A stretch of DNA of 64,000 bases from Mesobacillus campisalis. Its GTDB lineage: Bacteria > Bacillota > Bacilli > Bacillales > Cytobacillaceae. This document shows positions 8,247 to 17,783 of this stretch, piece after piece. The notes under the pieces were generated by a model, which saw only the letters and a list, made by a program, of their open reading frames with translations, made no database searches and had not been told where the DNA came from. The stretch is taken from contig NZ_LAYY01000097.1 in assembly GCF_000986785.1 (NCBI RefSeq), positions 49,087 through 113,086 of the forward strand, in the 5' to 3' direction. How positions within the stretch are numbered: the stretch's first letter is position 1; the number at the start of each line of letters is the position of its first letter. A program made the translations under genes and the position numbers.

Positions 8247-8726
8247 GGTGATTTCTGTCTCCCTATGATGAAAGTGTTTTTCTAACAGCAGCCTTAGCAA
8301 ATAGCCAACTGTCAAACCGGGAATCAGGAATAGCATCGGCAGGAATACAGGCCCCAGTGAAATGCCAAACAATTTAATTTTTGGGGACAGCATCAATCCA
8401 ACGGTAATAAAATAAGCACCAAAGACAAAGGGCAGATAGGTCCCTTTTATTTTTCCCTTCAAGGTCACTCGATAAGCGTCCCACATTGAAAACATATAAA
8501 GGCAGGGGTAAAACATCAGCCATTGGAAATTGGTCACCGTGAAGGCCTTTTCGATTTCCCACAGGAAGCTGTACATAATGGCCTGATTAAAGTTACTGTT
8601 CACATTGATCACGAATTCCAAAATAACAAATAAAGCCCCTTTCAGAAACTGCCCTGTCAACAGCTGTGGAAATCCAGGAAGGGCAACACTCCACATAATG
8701 GCTTCAAGTTTGCTTAAACTTTTCAT
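8244..8726 (-). CDS. Hypothetical membrane protein, 4 predicted TM segments
   Basis: A 160-residue hydrophobic protein from ATG 8726 (AAAGGA ribosome site). Segments LPGFPQLLTGQFLKGALFVILEFV, WLMFYPCLYMFSMWDAY, YLPFVFGAYFITVGLML and PVFLPMLFLIPGLTVGYLLRLL look membrane-embedded. The FPQLLTGQFLKGALF...WDAY pattern recalls small TM2/DUF5683-like membrane proteins of Bacillus, but I do not assign a family. It is monocistronic, divergent in neither direction, and closed by its own terminator. Confidence 0.6.
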   Translation of the reverse strand: MKSLSKLEAIMWSVALPGFPQLLTGQFLKGALFVILEFVINVNSNFNQAIMYSFLWEIEKAFTVTNFQWLMFYPCLYMFSMWDAYRVTLKGKIKGTYLPFVFGAYFITVGLMLSPKIKLFGISLGPVFLPMLFLIPGLTVGYLLRLLLEKHFHHRETEIT

Positions 8727-8827
8727 ATCCGGATTTCATTCCTTTAATAGAAGTAATCAATTAAACAAGTGAAACTCCCTGCCTCTTTAGAGTGCTCACG
8801 TTAAGCTTTTTTTATTTCAGGTACAGC

Positions 8828-8858
8828 AAAAAAGCCGTTCAATTGAGAACGGCTTTTG
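8828..8858 (-). terminator. Terminator after nhaC-type gene
   Basis: AAAAAAGCCGTTC, loop AATT, GAGAACGGCTTTTG; two bases from the antiporter stop codon. Confidence 0.82.
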
Positions 8859-8861
8859 TTC

Positions 8862-10247
8862 TTATCGATCCAATTTTGTCACCGAGAATCCAGTAAGCCC
8901 TGCTGCAATGGTTAGAAGAGGAGAAGCCAGGCAAAAGAAGGAAAATAACGCATACTCGGCAGTCGGTACTCCCAGCACCGCGGTGAGAAACACTCCACAT
9001 ACACTCCATGGTACCAGCGGGTTGACCACCGTACCGGAATCCTCAAGGACCCTGGACAAGTTCTTTGGATGGAGACCTGCATTTATGAATCGCTGTTCAA
9101 ATGCGTTTCCGGTCAAGACAATGGATAAGTATTGTTCACCTAGGAGAACATTAATTCCGATGGCGGAGGCTGCAGCCGAACTGAAAAGCACAGCTGTTTT
9201 CTGCACTCCTGACATGAGGGCTTCCAACAGTGCGGGCAAAATACCCAGTCTGAATAGTAATCCTCCCATCGACAGCGCGAGGAGGACAAGCGATACAGAG
9301 AACAGCATGCTTTCAATTCCTCCTCTTGAAAGCAAAGCGGCAACCTCCTGCACGTCTGTTTCCGCTTTGTAGCCTGAAAATAGGACGGCAGGAAGAGCTG
9401 CCCATTCATTTCGGTCCGTTATCCAAAGGCTGATGGTGAGCGCAGACAGCGTTCCGCTTCCCAAAGTAATCACAGCTGGGACCCTTTTTATCGCCAAGAC
9501 AGCCAGAACAGCAAATGGCAGGAGTGAATACCAGTGTACAAGGTTCAAGGCGACCAGCTCTTCCTTTACCAAGCTTATTGATTCGAAGCTGGCGTCCAGG
9601 CTCGCGGGAGAAAGAAATAGAAAGAGAATGAATGAGAGTACAAAAGCCGGAACAGTCGTCCAGGCCATGTTTTTAATATGGTCGAATAAATCAACCTTGG
9701 CGGTTGCAGAGGCAAGGGTGGTTGTATCGGAAAGGGGCGACATCTTATCGCCAAAAAAAGCACCCGACACAATCGCCCCTGCCGTGATGGCCGGGGATAG
9801 CCCTAATGCTCCAGCCACTGCCATAAAAGCTGCCCCGATGGTTGCAGCAGTTGTCAGGGAGCTGCCTATTCCAATGCCAACTGCAGCTGTGACCACAAAT
9901 ACAATTGCATAAAACCATTTTCCGGACACCAACTCAAATGCAAGGTAAATAAAGGTCGGAATCGTTCCACCTGCCATCCAGCTGCTAATCAGCATTCCTA
10001 TGAAAAAGAAAACCATGACAGCCCCCAGGCCGTTTTTGGCTCCATCCGCCATGCCTCTTTCGAGATCCGACATCTTCACTTTTTTTAAAAGGCCATATAT
10101 GAGAAGAAAAAAAATAGCCAGGACAACAGGAATATGCGGAACTAATTGAAGTTTTATAATCCCAATGCCCATGCCTGCCAAAAGAACGACAGTCACGGCT
10201 ACTGCTTCCAAAGGTTTTACCGTTATAGATGACTTTTCCTGATGCAT
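8862..10247 (-). CDS. nhaC: NhaC-family Na+/H+ antiporter (or MleN-like exchanger)
   Basis: A 461-residue protein with about 11-12 transmembrane segments. Characteristic stretches are GIGIGSSLTTAATIGAAFMAVAGALG, GAIVSGAFFGDKMSPLSDTTTLASA and the C-terminal EDSGTVVNPLVPWSVCG, all typical of the NhaC family. Members exchange Na+ for H+, or malate/H+ for lactate/Na+ (MleN); these cannot be separated here. ATG 10247 follows GGGAGAGAGAG. Single gene with its own terminator. Confidence 0.85.
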   Translation of the reverse strand: MHQEKSSITVKPLEAVAVTVVLLAGMGIGIIKLQLVPHIPVVLAIFFLLIYGLLKKVKMSDLERGMADGAKNGLGAVMVFFFIGMLISSWMAGGTIPTFIYLAFELVSGKWFYAIVFVVTAAVGIGIGSSLTTAATIGAAFMAVAGALGLSPAITAGAIVSGAFFGDKMSPLSDTTTLASATAKVDLFDHIKNMAWTTVPAFVLSFILFLFLSPASLDASFESISLVKEELVALNLVHWYSLLPFAVLAVLAIKRVPAVITLGSGTLSALTISLWITDRNEWAALPAVLFSGYKAETDVQEVAALLSRGGIESMLFSVSLVLLALSMGGLLFRLGILPALLEALMSGVQKTAVLFSSAAASAIGINVLLGEQYLSIVLTGNAFEQRFINAGLHPKNLSRVLEDSGTVVNPLVPWSVCGVFLTAVLGVPTAEYALFSFFCLASPLLTIAAGLTGFSVTKLDR

Positions 10248-10381
10248 GCTCTCTCTCCCATTATTTATACTTTTATACTTAAACGCTTTTATGCACGAAA
10301 GTATTCTGCGTTTTTACTATATAGATATATTAATTATTTGTCAAGAATATTCGAAAGAACAGGAAAGACTTCAGTAAAATG

Positions 10382-10409
10382 AAAAAGAGTGGGGAAGCCC
10401 ACTCTTTTT
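10382..10409 (-). terminator. Terminator after prfC
   Basis: AAAAAGAGTGGG, loop GAAG, CCCACTCTTTTTC, eleven bases after the prfC stop. Confidence 0.85.
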
Positions 10410-10420
10410 CATTACGATGA

Positions 10421-11989
10421 TTAATCCATCGGATTATAGAGCTGGATATCCGGATTTTTTTCCTGGAACCAGCGAAGCGCAAAGTCATTTTCAAATAAAA
10501 ATACTTTTCTCTCATAGCGATCATGAACAAGCAGGCTTCTGGAATTTGAAAGGTTTTCATTAATCTTGTCATTTTCAATCCAACGGGCAATTTTTGACCC
10601 TTGCCTTTCCATTAGCACTTCCACATTATATTCATTGCGCATCCGGTGTTCAAATACCTCAAACTGCAGCTGTCCAACTGCACCGAGAAGGTATTCTTCC
10701 GTCTTGACTGTTTTAAAAAGCTGGATAGCGCCTTCCTGGACAAGCTGCTGAATCCCTTTATGGAAATGCTTTTGCTTCATGACGTTTTTCGCAGTGACCC
10801 TGACGAAAAGTTCTGGTGTGAATAGCGGCAGACGTTCATATTCAAATGCTTCTTTCCCGGAAACAATTGTATCGCCAATCTGATAGGAACCTGGATCGTA
10901 TAATCCGATAATATCCCCGGCGACCGCTTCCTCGACCGTGCTGCGGTCGTCAGCCATAAATTGAGTGGACTGGGCAAGTTTGATCTGTTTCCCTGTGCGT
11001 GATAACGTAACATTCATCCCGCGCTCAAACTTTCCGGAGCAAATTCTCAGGAAGGCAATGCGGTCACGGTGAGCAGGATTCATATTAGCCTGGATTTTGA
11101 AAATGAAGCCGGAGAAATCTTCCGACAAAGGATCAATTTTACCGGAGGTCGAATTTCTCGCCTGTGGCACAGGTGCAAACTCAAGGTATGATTCAAGGAA
11201 GGTCTGGACTCCAAAGTTCGTCAATGCGCTGCCAAAGAAGACCGGGGTTAGTTCCCCCTCGCTTACACGTTCTTCAGAAAAGGCGTTCCCAGCTTCATTT
11301 AGAAGCATGATTTCTTCAAGAGTCTGCTCATACAATGAATCTTCTTTCAGCGGGTGGGTACCTTCGATTTCGCCGTCGCTGTTCAGGCTAATAAACTTTT
11401 CACTTTCCTCCACCCTGAATTGCTCAATGCGGTTATGATGGCGGTCATAAATTCCGAGGAACTGCTTTCCCATGCCAATTGGCCAGTTCATGGGGTAAGA
11501 CTCGATTCCCAAAACTTCTTCCAGCTCTGCAAGCAGTTCCAGGGGTGTCTTTCCTTCCCGGTCAAGTTTGTTGATAAAAGTAAAGATTGGGATGCCTCTC
11601 ATCCGGCAAACCTTGAATAATTTCAAAGTCTGCTCCTCAATCCCCTTGGCCGAATCGATAATCATGACGGCACTATCGACTGCAGTCAAAGTACGGTACG
11701 TATCTTCACTGAAATCCTGGTGACCCGGCGTATCGAGGATATTGATCCTAAAGCCATCATAATCAAACTGCATCACACTCGAAGTAACAGATATCCCGCG
11801 CTGCTTTTCGATTTCCATCCAGTCGCTGGTAGCAAACTTTCCGGTTTTCTTTCCTTTAACTGTACCGGCATCCCGGATGGCTCCGCCGAATAACAGCAGT
11901 TTTTCAGTCAGTGTCGTTTTTCCGGCATCCGGATGGGAGATGATTGCAAATGTTCTCCTTGACAAAACTTCTTCGCTTAATTTCTTCAT
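10421..11989 (-). CDS. prfC: Peptide chain release factor 3
   Basis: A 522-residue translational GTPase that recycles RF1/RF2 after peptide release. The ATG at 11989 is chosen because AAAGGA lies 8 bases upstream and [27 protein letters not shown] is the usual RF3 N-terminus; the open frame runs 56 codons further upstream with unlikely sequence. G-domain motifs: HPDAGKTTL (G1), DTPGHQDF (G3), NKLDRE (G4). A domain-2 beta barrel and the RF3-type C-terminal domain follow. Length matches the family (~525). Genomic context shows no operon partner. Confidence 0.95.
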   Translation of the reverse strand: MKKLSEEVLSRRTFAIISHPDAGKTTLTEKLLLFGGAIRDAGTVKGKKTGKFATSDWMEIEKQRGISVTSSVMQFDYDGFRINILDTPGHQDFSEDTYRTLTAVDSAVMIIDSAKGIEEQTLKLFKVCRMRGIPIFTFINKLDREGKTPLELLAELEEVLGIESYPMNWPIGMGKQFLGIYDRHHNRIEQFRVEESEKFISLNSDGEIEGTHPLKEDSLYEQTLEEIMLLNEAGNAFSEERVSEGELTPVFFGSALTNFGVQTFLESYLEFAPVPQARNSTSGKIDPLSEDFSGFIFKIQANMNPAHRDRIAFLRICSGKFERGMNVTLSRTGKQIKLAQSTQFMADDRSTVEEAVAGDIIGLYDPGSYQIGDTIVSGKEAFEYERLPLFTPELFVRVTAKNVMKQKHFHKGIQQLVQEGAIQLFKTVKTEEYLLGAVGQLQFEVFEHRMRNEYNVEVLMERQGSKIARWIENDKINENLSNSRSLLVHDRYERKVFLFENDFALRWFQEKNPDIQLYNPMD

Positions 11990-12186
11990 GTTATATATCC
12001 TTTCTAAACAGCCTTTCTGCTGTACTGCCCAAACTGTAATATCGCTGGAAACCTTTTTTATTATACAGACAAAATCCCCATAAGTTCCATCATATATTCT
12101 TGATGGAAAGTTTGCAATCTGCGATTGATTATGTGCCCAGAAATGTTTGGGAAGCAAACATCAGCAGCGCCAAAGGGCTGGAAAAT

Positions 12187-12217
12187 AAAAATGGCAGCTC
12201 TCCCGCTGCCATTTTTG
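12187..12217 (-). terminator. Terminator after 70-aa ORF
   Basis: AAAATGGCAGC, loop TCTCCC, GCTGCCATTTTT, just after the small minus-strand gene. Confidence 0.8.
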
Positions 12218-12232
12218 CCTAATCGTATAAAT

Positions 12233-12445
12233 TTACAACTGTTTCTCTATATCTTCAATCATTTCATCTATTGTTTCGGATACCTCATTTGTCCTTCTGG
12301 CAATCGAGATGCTGAATTCAAGCAGCTCTTTATAGGCCTCAACAGAGATCATTGTATTTGACTTCTCATATTCATTGATTTGCAAACCGATATTCTGCAA
12401 AATGACCAGGACTTCTTCCATTGAACCTTTTTGAATATCAAACAT
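12233..12445 (-). CDS. Small helical hypothetical protein (70 aa)
   Basis: ATG at 12445 with a GGGGGAAAA ribosome site. The product (MFDIQKGSMEEVLVILQNIG... SISIARRTNEVSETIDEMIEDIEKQL) is acidic, soluble and probably all-helical, with a heptad-like C-terminal half. I do not recognise the family. A terminator 16 bases downstream and the clear ribosome site support a real gene. Confidence 0.6.
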   Translation of the reverse strand: MFDIQKGSMEEVLVILQNIGLQINEYEKSNTMISVEAYKELLEFSISIARRTNEVSETIDEMIEDIEKQL

Positions 12446-12655
12446 ATGTTTTCCCCCTGTTTTCTATTTGTACTCATTATGGAGGAGATTGATATTTTTT
12501 TAAATGGTAAAATTTCCAATAAACTGCTGTGCCAGTGGTATAAAATAGGTAATTTTACCTAAAAACCCCCTTCAAAATCCGGTTTTCTATGTAATCATGT
12601 TAAAAACAGGAGAAAAGACCTATACTTTTCATCCTGTATTAAAGGTTTTAGTTCA

Positions 12656-13843
12656 CTAAACGTTCATCTTTTCGATTGTTAAACTCAGTAAGTCCTCTCC
12701 CGGAATGCTGGCCTCTCCGCCGCCTTGGGCAAAGTTTGGCTTTCCGCCCCCTTTTCCATTGATAACCGGCAAGACTTCCCCTAAAAGTTCTTTCATGTTT
12801 AATTGGCCATTTTCTCCTCTTGCGCATACAAGCTGGAGCTTTTCGGCATTTTCCGCCACTAGAAGGACTGGTCTGGATTCGCCGTGGTCCACAATCGTTT
12901 TGGCGAGCTTTTGGAGCTCCTTCATTGTCCGGTTTTGGAAAACCTTTCCCAGCACCTTAGGATTTTGGTCGGACATCAATGTTGATGCTTCGTACTGGAG
13001 CAGCATTTCACTCATATCCTCCTGGGTTTTCTCCATGTGTTTCCCTTCCGCGATCATACGCTGGATAGAAGCAGGCATCTTCTCCGGAGGCGCGTTTAAC
13101 AAGCCGGAGAGTTCTCTGATAAGGTCGTGCTTTTGCTGCAGTTGGGATAGCACGCGGTGTCCGCAGATAAATTCCACCCGTACTTTTTTACGCTGCCGCT
13201 CCCAGCCCAGAATTTTAATCAACCCTGTTTCCGCGGTGTTTTTTGGGTGGGTACCGCCGCAACCGTTATAATCGAATTCCGGTATAATGACGAGACGGAT
13301 GTCCTCAGTCACGGACAACTGCTTTCTTAGTGGGTATCGGGAGGCTTCCTCGCGGTTTACCCACTTCGCCTCAATCCTTCGTGCATCCATGACAATCTCA
13401 TTGGCCCTGCTTTCTGCAGCCCCCGCATGCTCTCGAGGAAGCTCGTCAATATCGAGGTCTATCGTCAGCGTCTCTTTGCCCAAATGAAAAGAAACGGTAC
13501 GGTACCCATATAATTCTTCAAATGCCGCCGAGAGAATATGCTGTCCTGAGTGCTGTTGCATATGATCAAAGCGCCGTTCCCAATCCACAGTACATTGAAC
13601 TGTCTCCACGGCTCCAGGCAAAGGCCGGTCTATATAGTGGCGGATTTCGCCGTCGACTTCCTCAACATTTATAACGGAAACTCCCTCTATACTGCCAGTA
13701 TCATGCGGCTGGCCTCCTCCTGTTGGATAAAAGGCGGTTTCCTCCAGGGTTACGTACCAATTTCCCTCTTCGAGCTCCTGATTCAGCACCTTCGTTGAAA
13801 AGTCAGTTAGGTAGGCATCTCTGTAATACAATTTATGATTCAT
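12656..13843 (-). CDS. Alanyl-tRNA editing protein, AlaX-L type with DHHA1 domain
   Basis: A 395-residue stand-alone editing factor that hydrolyses Ser- or Gly-tRNA(Ala). N-terminal ~90 residues: AlaRS beta-barrel (TAFYPTGGGQPHDTG). Zinc/editing site: HSGQH (about residues 97-101) and CGGTH (about 195-199). C-terminal ~150 residues: DHHA1 domain, ending NGKGGGKPNFAQGGG, which helps bind tRNA. There is no aminoacylation domain, so this is not AlaRS itself. The ATG at 13843 has GAGGAA unusually close. Single gene. Confidence 0.9.
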   Translation of the reverse strand: MNHKLYYRDAYLTDFSTKVLNQELEEGNWYVTLEETAFYPTGGGQPHDTGSIEGVSVINVEEVDGEIRHYIDRPLPGAVETVQCTVDWERRFDHMQQHSGQHILSAAFEELYGYRTVSFHLGKETLTIDLDIDELPREHAGAAESRANEIVMDARRIEAKWVNREEASRYPLRKQLSVTEDIRLVIIPEFDYNGCGGTHPKNTAETGLIKILGWERQRKKVRVEFICGHRVLSQLQQKHDLIRELSGLLNAPPEKMPASIQRMIAEGKHMEKTQEDMSEMLLQYEASTLMSDQNPKVLGKVFQNRTMKELQKLAKTIVDHGESRPVLLVAENAEKLQLVCARGENGQLNMKELLGEVLPVINGKGGGKPNFAQGGGEASIPGEDLLSLTIEKMNV

Positions 13844-13895
13844 TTCCTCACACTCCGTGAATGATCTCCTCCCAGTATATCATTTTTTTCCATGC

Positions 13896-13925
13896 AAAAA
13901 GACAGCGGTCCGGCGCTGTCTTTTT
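13896..13925 (-). terminator. Terminator after alpha-glucosidase gene
   Basis: AAAAAGACAGCG, loop GTCCGG, CGCTGTCTTTTTC, eight bases after the stop. Confidence 0.85.
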
Positions 13926-13932
13926 CAGGTTC

Positions 13933-15618
13933 CTATTTTTTTGTAAGGTGAAAGATAATCGATTCGTAAGGGCGAAGGGTAATATTCCTGAATTCCTTGC
14001 CGGAGTCGTAATTGGATAACAGCACATTGGCTTCATATTCATCCGTTTCCACTGTGTCTGGCAGGATAAACTGTGTTTCTTTCGCATAAAAATTGGTCAC
14101 AACCAGCAATTTCTCGTCACGGCCATTTCTAATATAAGCAAAAATCTCAGGATGATCTTCGAGTAACAGCTCATAATCACCGTACGTAATAATTTCGTAC
14201 TCTTTCCGCAACGAAATCAATTTTTTATAATGATAAAAAACGGAATCATGGTCCGCCAGGGCATTCTCTGCATTGATATTTACATAGTTCCGGGCAACAG
14301 GAATCCATGGAGTGCCGCTTGTAAAGCCCGCATTCTTTTCATCTGTCCACTGTACAGGCGTACGCGAGTTATCCCTCGATTTGCTTTGCAGGATTTTCAG
14401 GATTTCCGCTTCTGGAACCCCTTCCGCTTTTTTGATCTTGAAAATATTCAAGGATTCTACATCGCGGTAATCCTCAATTCTTTCAAAATATGGATTGGTC
14501 ATCCCAATCTCTTCTCCCTGGTAAACATATGGAGTTCCCTGCATCATATGGATAGCGGTCGCCATTGCTTTCGCAGACTCACGATGGTATTCCTGGTCGT
14601 TTCCATAGCGTGATACAATCCGGGGCTGGTCATGGTTGCACCAGAACAAAGCGTTCCATCCGCCGCCCTTATGCATTTCGACCTGCCATTTTGACAAGAT
14701 TCTCTTTAACGCCAGGAAATTAAAGTCTGCAATACTCCATTTTTCTCCATTTGGATAATCCACTTTTAAATGGTGGAAGTTGAATGTCATGCTGAGTTCA
14801 TTTCTCTCCGGATTCGAGTACTTAATACAGTTTTCTATCGTCGTTGAACTCATTTCGCCAACCGTCATGGCATCATACTGGGAAAATACTTCCTTGTTCA
14901 TTTCCTGGAGGAATTCATGTACTCTTGGGCCGTCTGTATAAAATTTGCGGCCGTCACCCGGAGGGACAGTCCCATCATCGTCAGGGAATTCCTGGTCTTT
15001 GGAAATCAAATTAATGACATCAAGCCTGAAACCATCAACACCCTTCCTGAACCAATAATGCATCATCTCGTATACTTCCTGACGCAGTCTTTCATTCTCC
15101 CAATTCAGGTCAGCCTGGGTCACATCGAACAAATGGAGATAGTATTGCCCTGTTTCCACATCGTATTTCCATGCAGATCCGCCGAACTTTGATTCCCAAT
15201 TTGTCGGTTCACTTCCATCCGGATTCGGATCTTTCCAAATATAATAATCGCGGTAGAGACTGGATTTGGACTTTTTCGCCTCCTTGAACCACTTATGCTC
15301 AGTTGAGGAGTGGTTCACGACAATGTCCATAATGATTTTGATGTCCCGCTTATGGGCCTCCGAAAGAAGGCGTTCAAAATCCTCCATTGTACCATACTGC
15401 TCATAAATTTTATAATAATCGCTTATGTCATAGCCATTATCTTTTTGCGGCGATTCATAGATTGGTGTCAGCCAAGCCACATCAATGCCCAGTTCCTTCA
15501 AATAATCCAATTTTTCAATGATTCCTCGCAGATCGCCTACACCATTCCCCGTTGTATCGTAAAAGCTTTTTGGATAAATTTGGTAAACAACCGCTTTTTT
15601 CCACCATGGTTCCGTCAT
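13933..15618 (-). CDS. malL: GH13 alpha-glucosidase / oligo-1,6-glucosidase
   Basis: A 561-residue glycoside hydrolase family 13 enzyme of normal length. Visible motifs: MDIVVNHSS (region I), GFRLDVINLI (nucleophile Asp, region II), VGEMSS (acid/base Glu, region III) and NHDQPR (transition-state Asp, region IV); KDNGYDISDYYKIYEQYG is typical of the MalL/TreC branch. The DVIN segment favours alpha-1,6/alpha-1,4-glucosidase over phosphotrehalase. There is no signal peptide, so it acts in the cytosol on oligosaccharides, presumably those imported by the adjacent ABC system. A terminator (15821-15845) separates the two, and palindromic operator-like sites lie just upstream. Confidence 0.87.
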   Translation of the reverse strand: MTEPWWKKAVVYQIYPKSFYDTTGNGVGDLRGIIEKLDYLKELGIDVAWLTPIYESPQKDNGYDISDYYKIYEQYGTMEDFERLLSEAHKRDIKIIMDIVVNHSSTEHKWFKEAKKSKSSLYRDYYIWKDPNPDGSEPTNWESKFGGSAWKYDVETGQYYLHLFDVTQADLNWENERLRQEVYEMMHYWFRKGVDGFRLDVINLISKDQEFPDDDGTVPPGDGRKFYTDGPRVHEFLQEMNKEVFSQYDAMTVGEMSSTTIENCIKYSNPERNELSMTFNFHHLKVDYPNGEKWSIADFNFLALKRILSKWQVEMHKGGGWNALFWCNHDQPRIVSRYGNDQEYHRESAKAMATAIHMMQGTPYVYQGEEIGMTNPYFERIEDYRDVESLNIFKIKKAEGVPEAEILKILQSKSRDNSRTPVQWTDEKNAGFTSGTPWIPVARNYVNINAENALADHDSVFYHYKKLISLRKEYEIITYGDYELLLEDHPEIFAYIRNGRDEKLLVVTNFYAKETQFILPDTVETDEYEANVLLSNYDSGKEFRNITLRPYESIIFHLTKK

Positions 15619-15717
15619 ATCAGCACCTCCAAAAATAAAAAGAACACCTCAGATTCCCTAATAGTTTTTATTATGGGGTTAACCAGAAGTACTATCATTA
15701 AACTATCCAGCTCTTCC

Positions 15718-15748
15718 TGAAACGATTTCATTGTACATGTATATACAA
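15718..15748. promoter_or_regulatory. Operator-like palindromes upstream of malL
   Basis: TGAAACGATTTCA (15718-15730) is a 13-base palindrome resembling a LacI-family site, but one base short of the cre consensus. Directly after it, TTGTACATGTATATACAA (15731-15748) is an imperfect palindrome whose right part, TGTATATACAA, resembles the TreR (GntR-family) operator TTGTATATACAA. Position, 100-130 bases before the start, suits sugar-responsive control. Confidence 0.4.
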
Positions 15749-15820
15749 GTTAAGTCAAACCGCACCTATTCATCTTTTCCCCAAAGAGTCTATGCCTAAC
15801 ACGGGGATAAAGTTTTTCAT

Positions 15821-15845
15821 AAAAAAAGGACACCCGCAGGTATCC
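15821..15845 (-). terminator. Terminator after sugar ABC operon
   Basis: On the minus strand GGATACC, loop TGCG, GGTGTCC, then seven T residues. It falls between the second permease gene and malL. Confidence 0.8.
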
Positions 15846-15848
15846 CGC

Positions 15849-16718
15849 TCATCCTTTCGTACCGGATGAAATGTTAGAGCCCTCGATAAAATATCTCTGG
15901 AAAAAGAAAAATAAAAGGACCACCGGAAGCAATACGGTAACAGACATGGACATTAAATAATGCCACTGGGTCTGGACCGTCCCTTTGAATGTCTGCAAGC
16001 CAATCTGGAGTGTATACATGCTTTCATCATTTATATATAAAAGCGGGCCAAGCAGATCATTCCAGGCCCCATTGAATGAAAAGATCGCTACAGTAATAAG
16101 AGCGGGCTTGGTCAGAGGGAGCATGATGTGCCACCAGATTTTCAAGTGGCTGGCCCCGTCAAGATAGGCTGCTTCAATTAGCTCGTTGGGAATGGTCATC
16201 ATGAATTGCCTTAACAGGAAAATAAAAAAGGCACTGCCCAGGAATGCCGGGACGATTAAAGGCAGATAGGTGTTAAGCCATCCAAGCTTAGAAAACAGGA
16301 TATATTGTGGAACCATTGTGACAAATCCCGGAATCAGCATGGTCGAGAGGACGAGGATAAAGAGAGTGTCCCTTCCCTTGAAACGGATTTTCGCAAACGC
16401 ATAAGCAACAAGCGAATTGATAAAAACAGCCCCGATTGTCCCGCACACCGCAATAAAAAGAGTATTTAGCGCCCATCTGGTAAATGGGGCAGTCTGCCAT
16501 GCTTCAATATAGTTGGAGAAATGAAATTCTTTTGGGATAAAGGTTGGCGGATACTGAGCTATTTCTGCGGGAGACTTAAGCGATGTCGAAATCATCCACC
16601 ACAACGGCGCCAACACAAATACACTTCCCAATATCAATAGGAACACAACAATGGTGTTTTTCATCTTCTCCCTAAACTTCTTGCTTTTGTAAAAGGCATG
16701 TGCGGATGCCGTCTTCAT
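15849..16718 (-). CDS. Carbohydrate ABC transporter permease (MalG-type)
   Basis: A 289-residue inner-membrane permease with six predicted TM segments. The EAA loop for docking the ATPase is seen as ELIEAAYLDGASHLKIWWHIMLPLTKPAL. The N-terminus has TSLKSPAEIAQYPPTFIPKEFHFSNY, typical of MalG/CUT1 permeases. Its start overlaps the stop of the partner permease by 4 bases (ATGA) and has GGAGGCGACAGGAA upstream. Together with the binding protein it forms an oligosaccharide importer; no ATPase gene is in the operon. Confidence 0.9.
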   Translation of the reverse strand: MKTASAHAFYKSKKFREKMKNTIVVFLLILGSVFVLAPLWWMISTSLKSPAEIAQYPPTFIPKEFHFSNYIEAWQTAPFTRWALNTLFIAVCGTIGAVFINSLVAYAFAKIRFKGRDTLFILVLSTMLIPGFVTMVPQYILFSKLGWLNTYLPLIVPAFLGSAFFIFLLRQFMMTIPNELIEAAYLDGASHLKIWWHIMLPLTKPALITVAIFSFNGAWNDLLGPLLYINDESMYTLQIGLQTFKGTVQTQWHYLMSMSVTVLLPVVLLFFFFQRYFIEGSNISSGTKG

Positions 16719-17692
16719 TTCCTGTCGCCTCCTTCATAATAAACCCAGCGCTTGCCAAGCTTCAGGTTTATCACAGTCAAGATCATGACAATAATAAATA
16801 GCAGCCAGGCCATCGCCGAAGCATAACCCATATCAAAGACTTTGAAAGCATTGTTCCACATATGGAGGTTATAGAACAATAAAGAATTTGCAGGTCCCCC
16901 GCTGCCGCTCTCCGTCATGACATAAGCTTCCTGGAAAATTTGAAATGCGCCTATTGTACTGGTGATGACATCAAAGAATATGATCGGCGAAATCATTGGC
17001 AGTGTTATATACCGCAGCCTCTGCCAAAGTCCTGCTCCATCCAGCTCAGCAGCCTCATACATTTCCTTTGACACTCCCTGGAGACTCGCCAGATACAAGA
17101 GCATCCCGCCGCCGACACTCCACATTTTCATGAGCAGCAAGGCAGGCTTGGTCCATTCCGGGTCAAACAGCCATGCAGGTCCTTCTATTCCCACCCATGC
17201 CAAAACGGTGTTAACAAGTCCTGTAGAGGGACTGAGAAGCTGCATCCATAAAAAATAGACGGCTACTCCCGACAGGATGGAAGGCAGGTAGTAAATTGTC
17301 CGGAAGACCTTCATTCCTTTTAGCTTCTGGTTCAGAAGCAGCGCGAGCAATATAGCCCCTGCTGTTGTCAGCGGAACGGAGAAAGCTACATAATATAATG
17401 TGTTTGCAAGCGATGTCCAAAAAAGGTCATCGAGTGTAAACATCGTCCGGTAATTCTGAAACCCGACAAAATTCATTTTTGAAGTAATATTGTAGTCTGT
17501 GAAACTGGCAAATAGAGAAAATAATAACGGTCCAAGGGTCAAGCCAAAAAATCCGACCAGCCAAGGACTGATAAAAAGATAGCCTGTCAGAGTATCTCTT
17601 GTCTTTTTGCTAAGCTTGCTTCTCTTGCTTGCAGCTGCAGGCTCATGCAAATAAGCCGATTCTGGCTGCCGTATCGTTTCTGTCGTTTTCAT
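16715..17692 (-). CDS. Carbohydrate ABC transporter permease (MalF-type)
   Basis: A 325-residue permease of the CUT1 family with a basic cytoplasmic N-terminus (~35 residues) and six TM segments. The EAA motif reads EMYEAAELDGAGLWQRLRYITLPMISPIIFF. GYLFISPWLVGFFGLTLGPLLFSLFASFTDY is the usual first TM segment. It is the middle gene of the binding-protein/permease/permease operon. The AAGGGG right at the ATG is close, but AGGGAGTGG lies slightly further upstream. Confidence 0.9.
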   Translation of the reverse strand: MKTTETIRQPESAYLHEPAAASKRSKLSKKTRDTLTGYLFISPWLVGFFGLTLGPLLFSLFASFTDYNITSKMNFVGFQNYRTMFTLDDLFWTSLANTLYYVAFSVPLTTAGAILLALLLNQKLKGMKVFRTIYYLPSILSGVAVYFLWMQLLSPSTGLVNTVLAWVGIEGPAWLFDPEWTKPALLLMKMWSVGGGMLLYLASLQGVSKEMYEAAELDGAGLWQRLRYITLPMISPIIFFDVITSTIGAFQIFQEAYVMTESGSGGPANSLLFYNLHMWNNAFKVFDMGYASAMAWLLFIIVMILTVINLKLGKRWVYYEGGDRK

Positions 17693-17783
17693 CCCCTTGA
17701 GCCACTCCCTCTCTAATCCTTACTTAAAGAAGAGAGAAAATGAATTTCTCTCTTCTTTGTTCCAGCCATTGAGCTGACCGGAG

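Noticed and set aside
15718..15730. CcpA cre site upstream of malL
   Set aside because: The palindrome TGAAACGATTTCA is 13 bases and fails the 14-base cre consensus at three positions in one half whichever way it is aligned.
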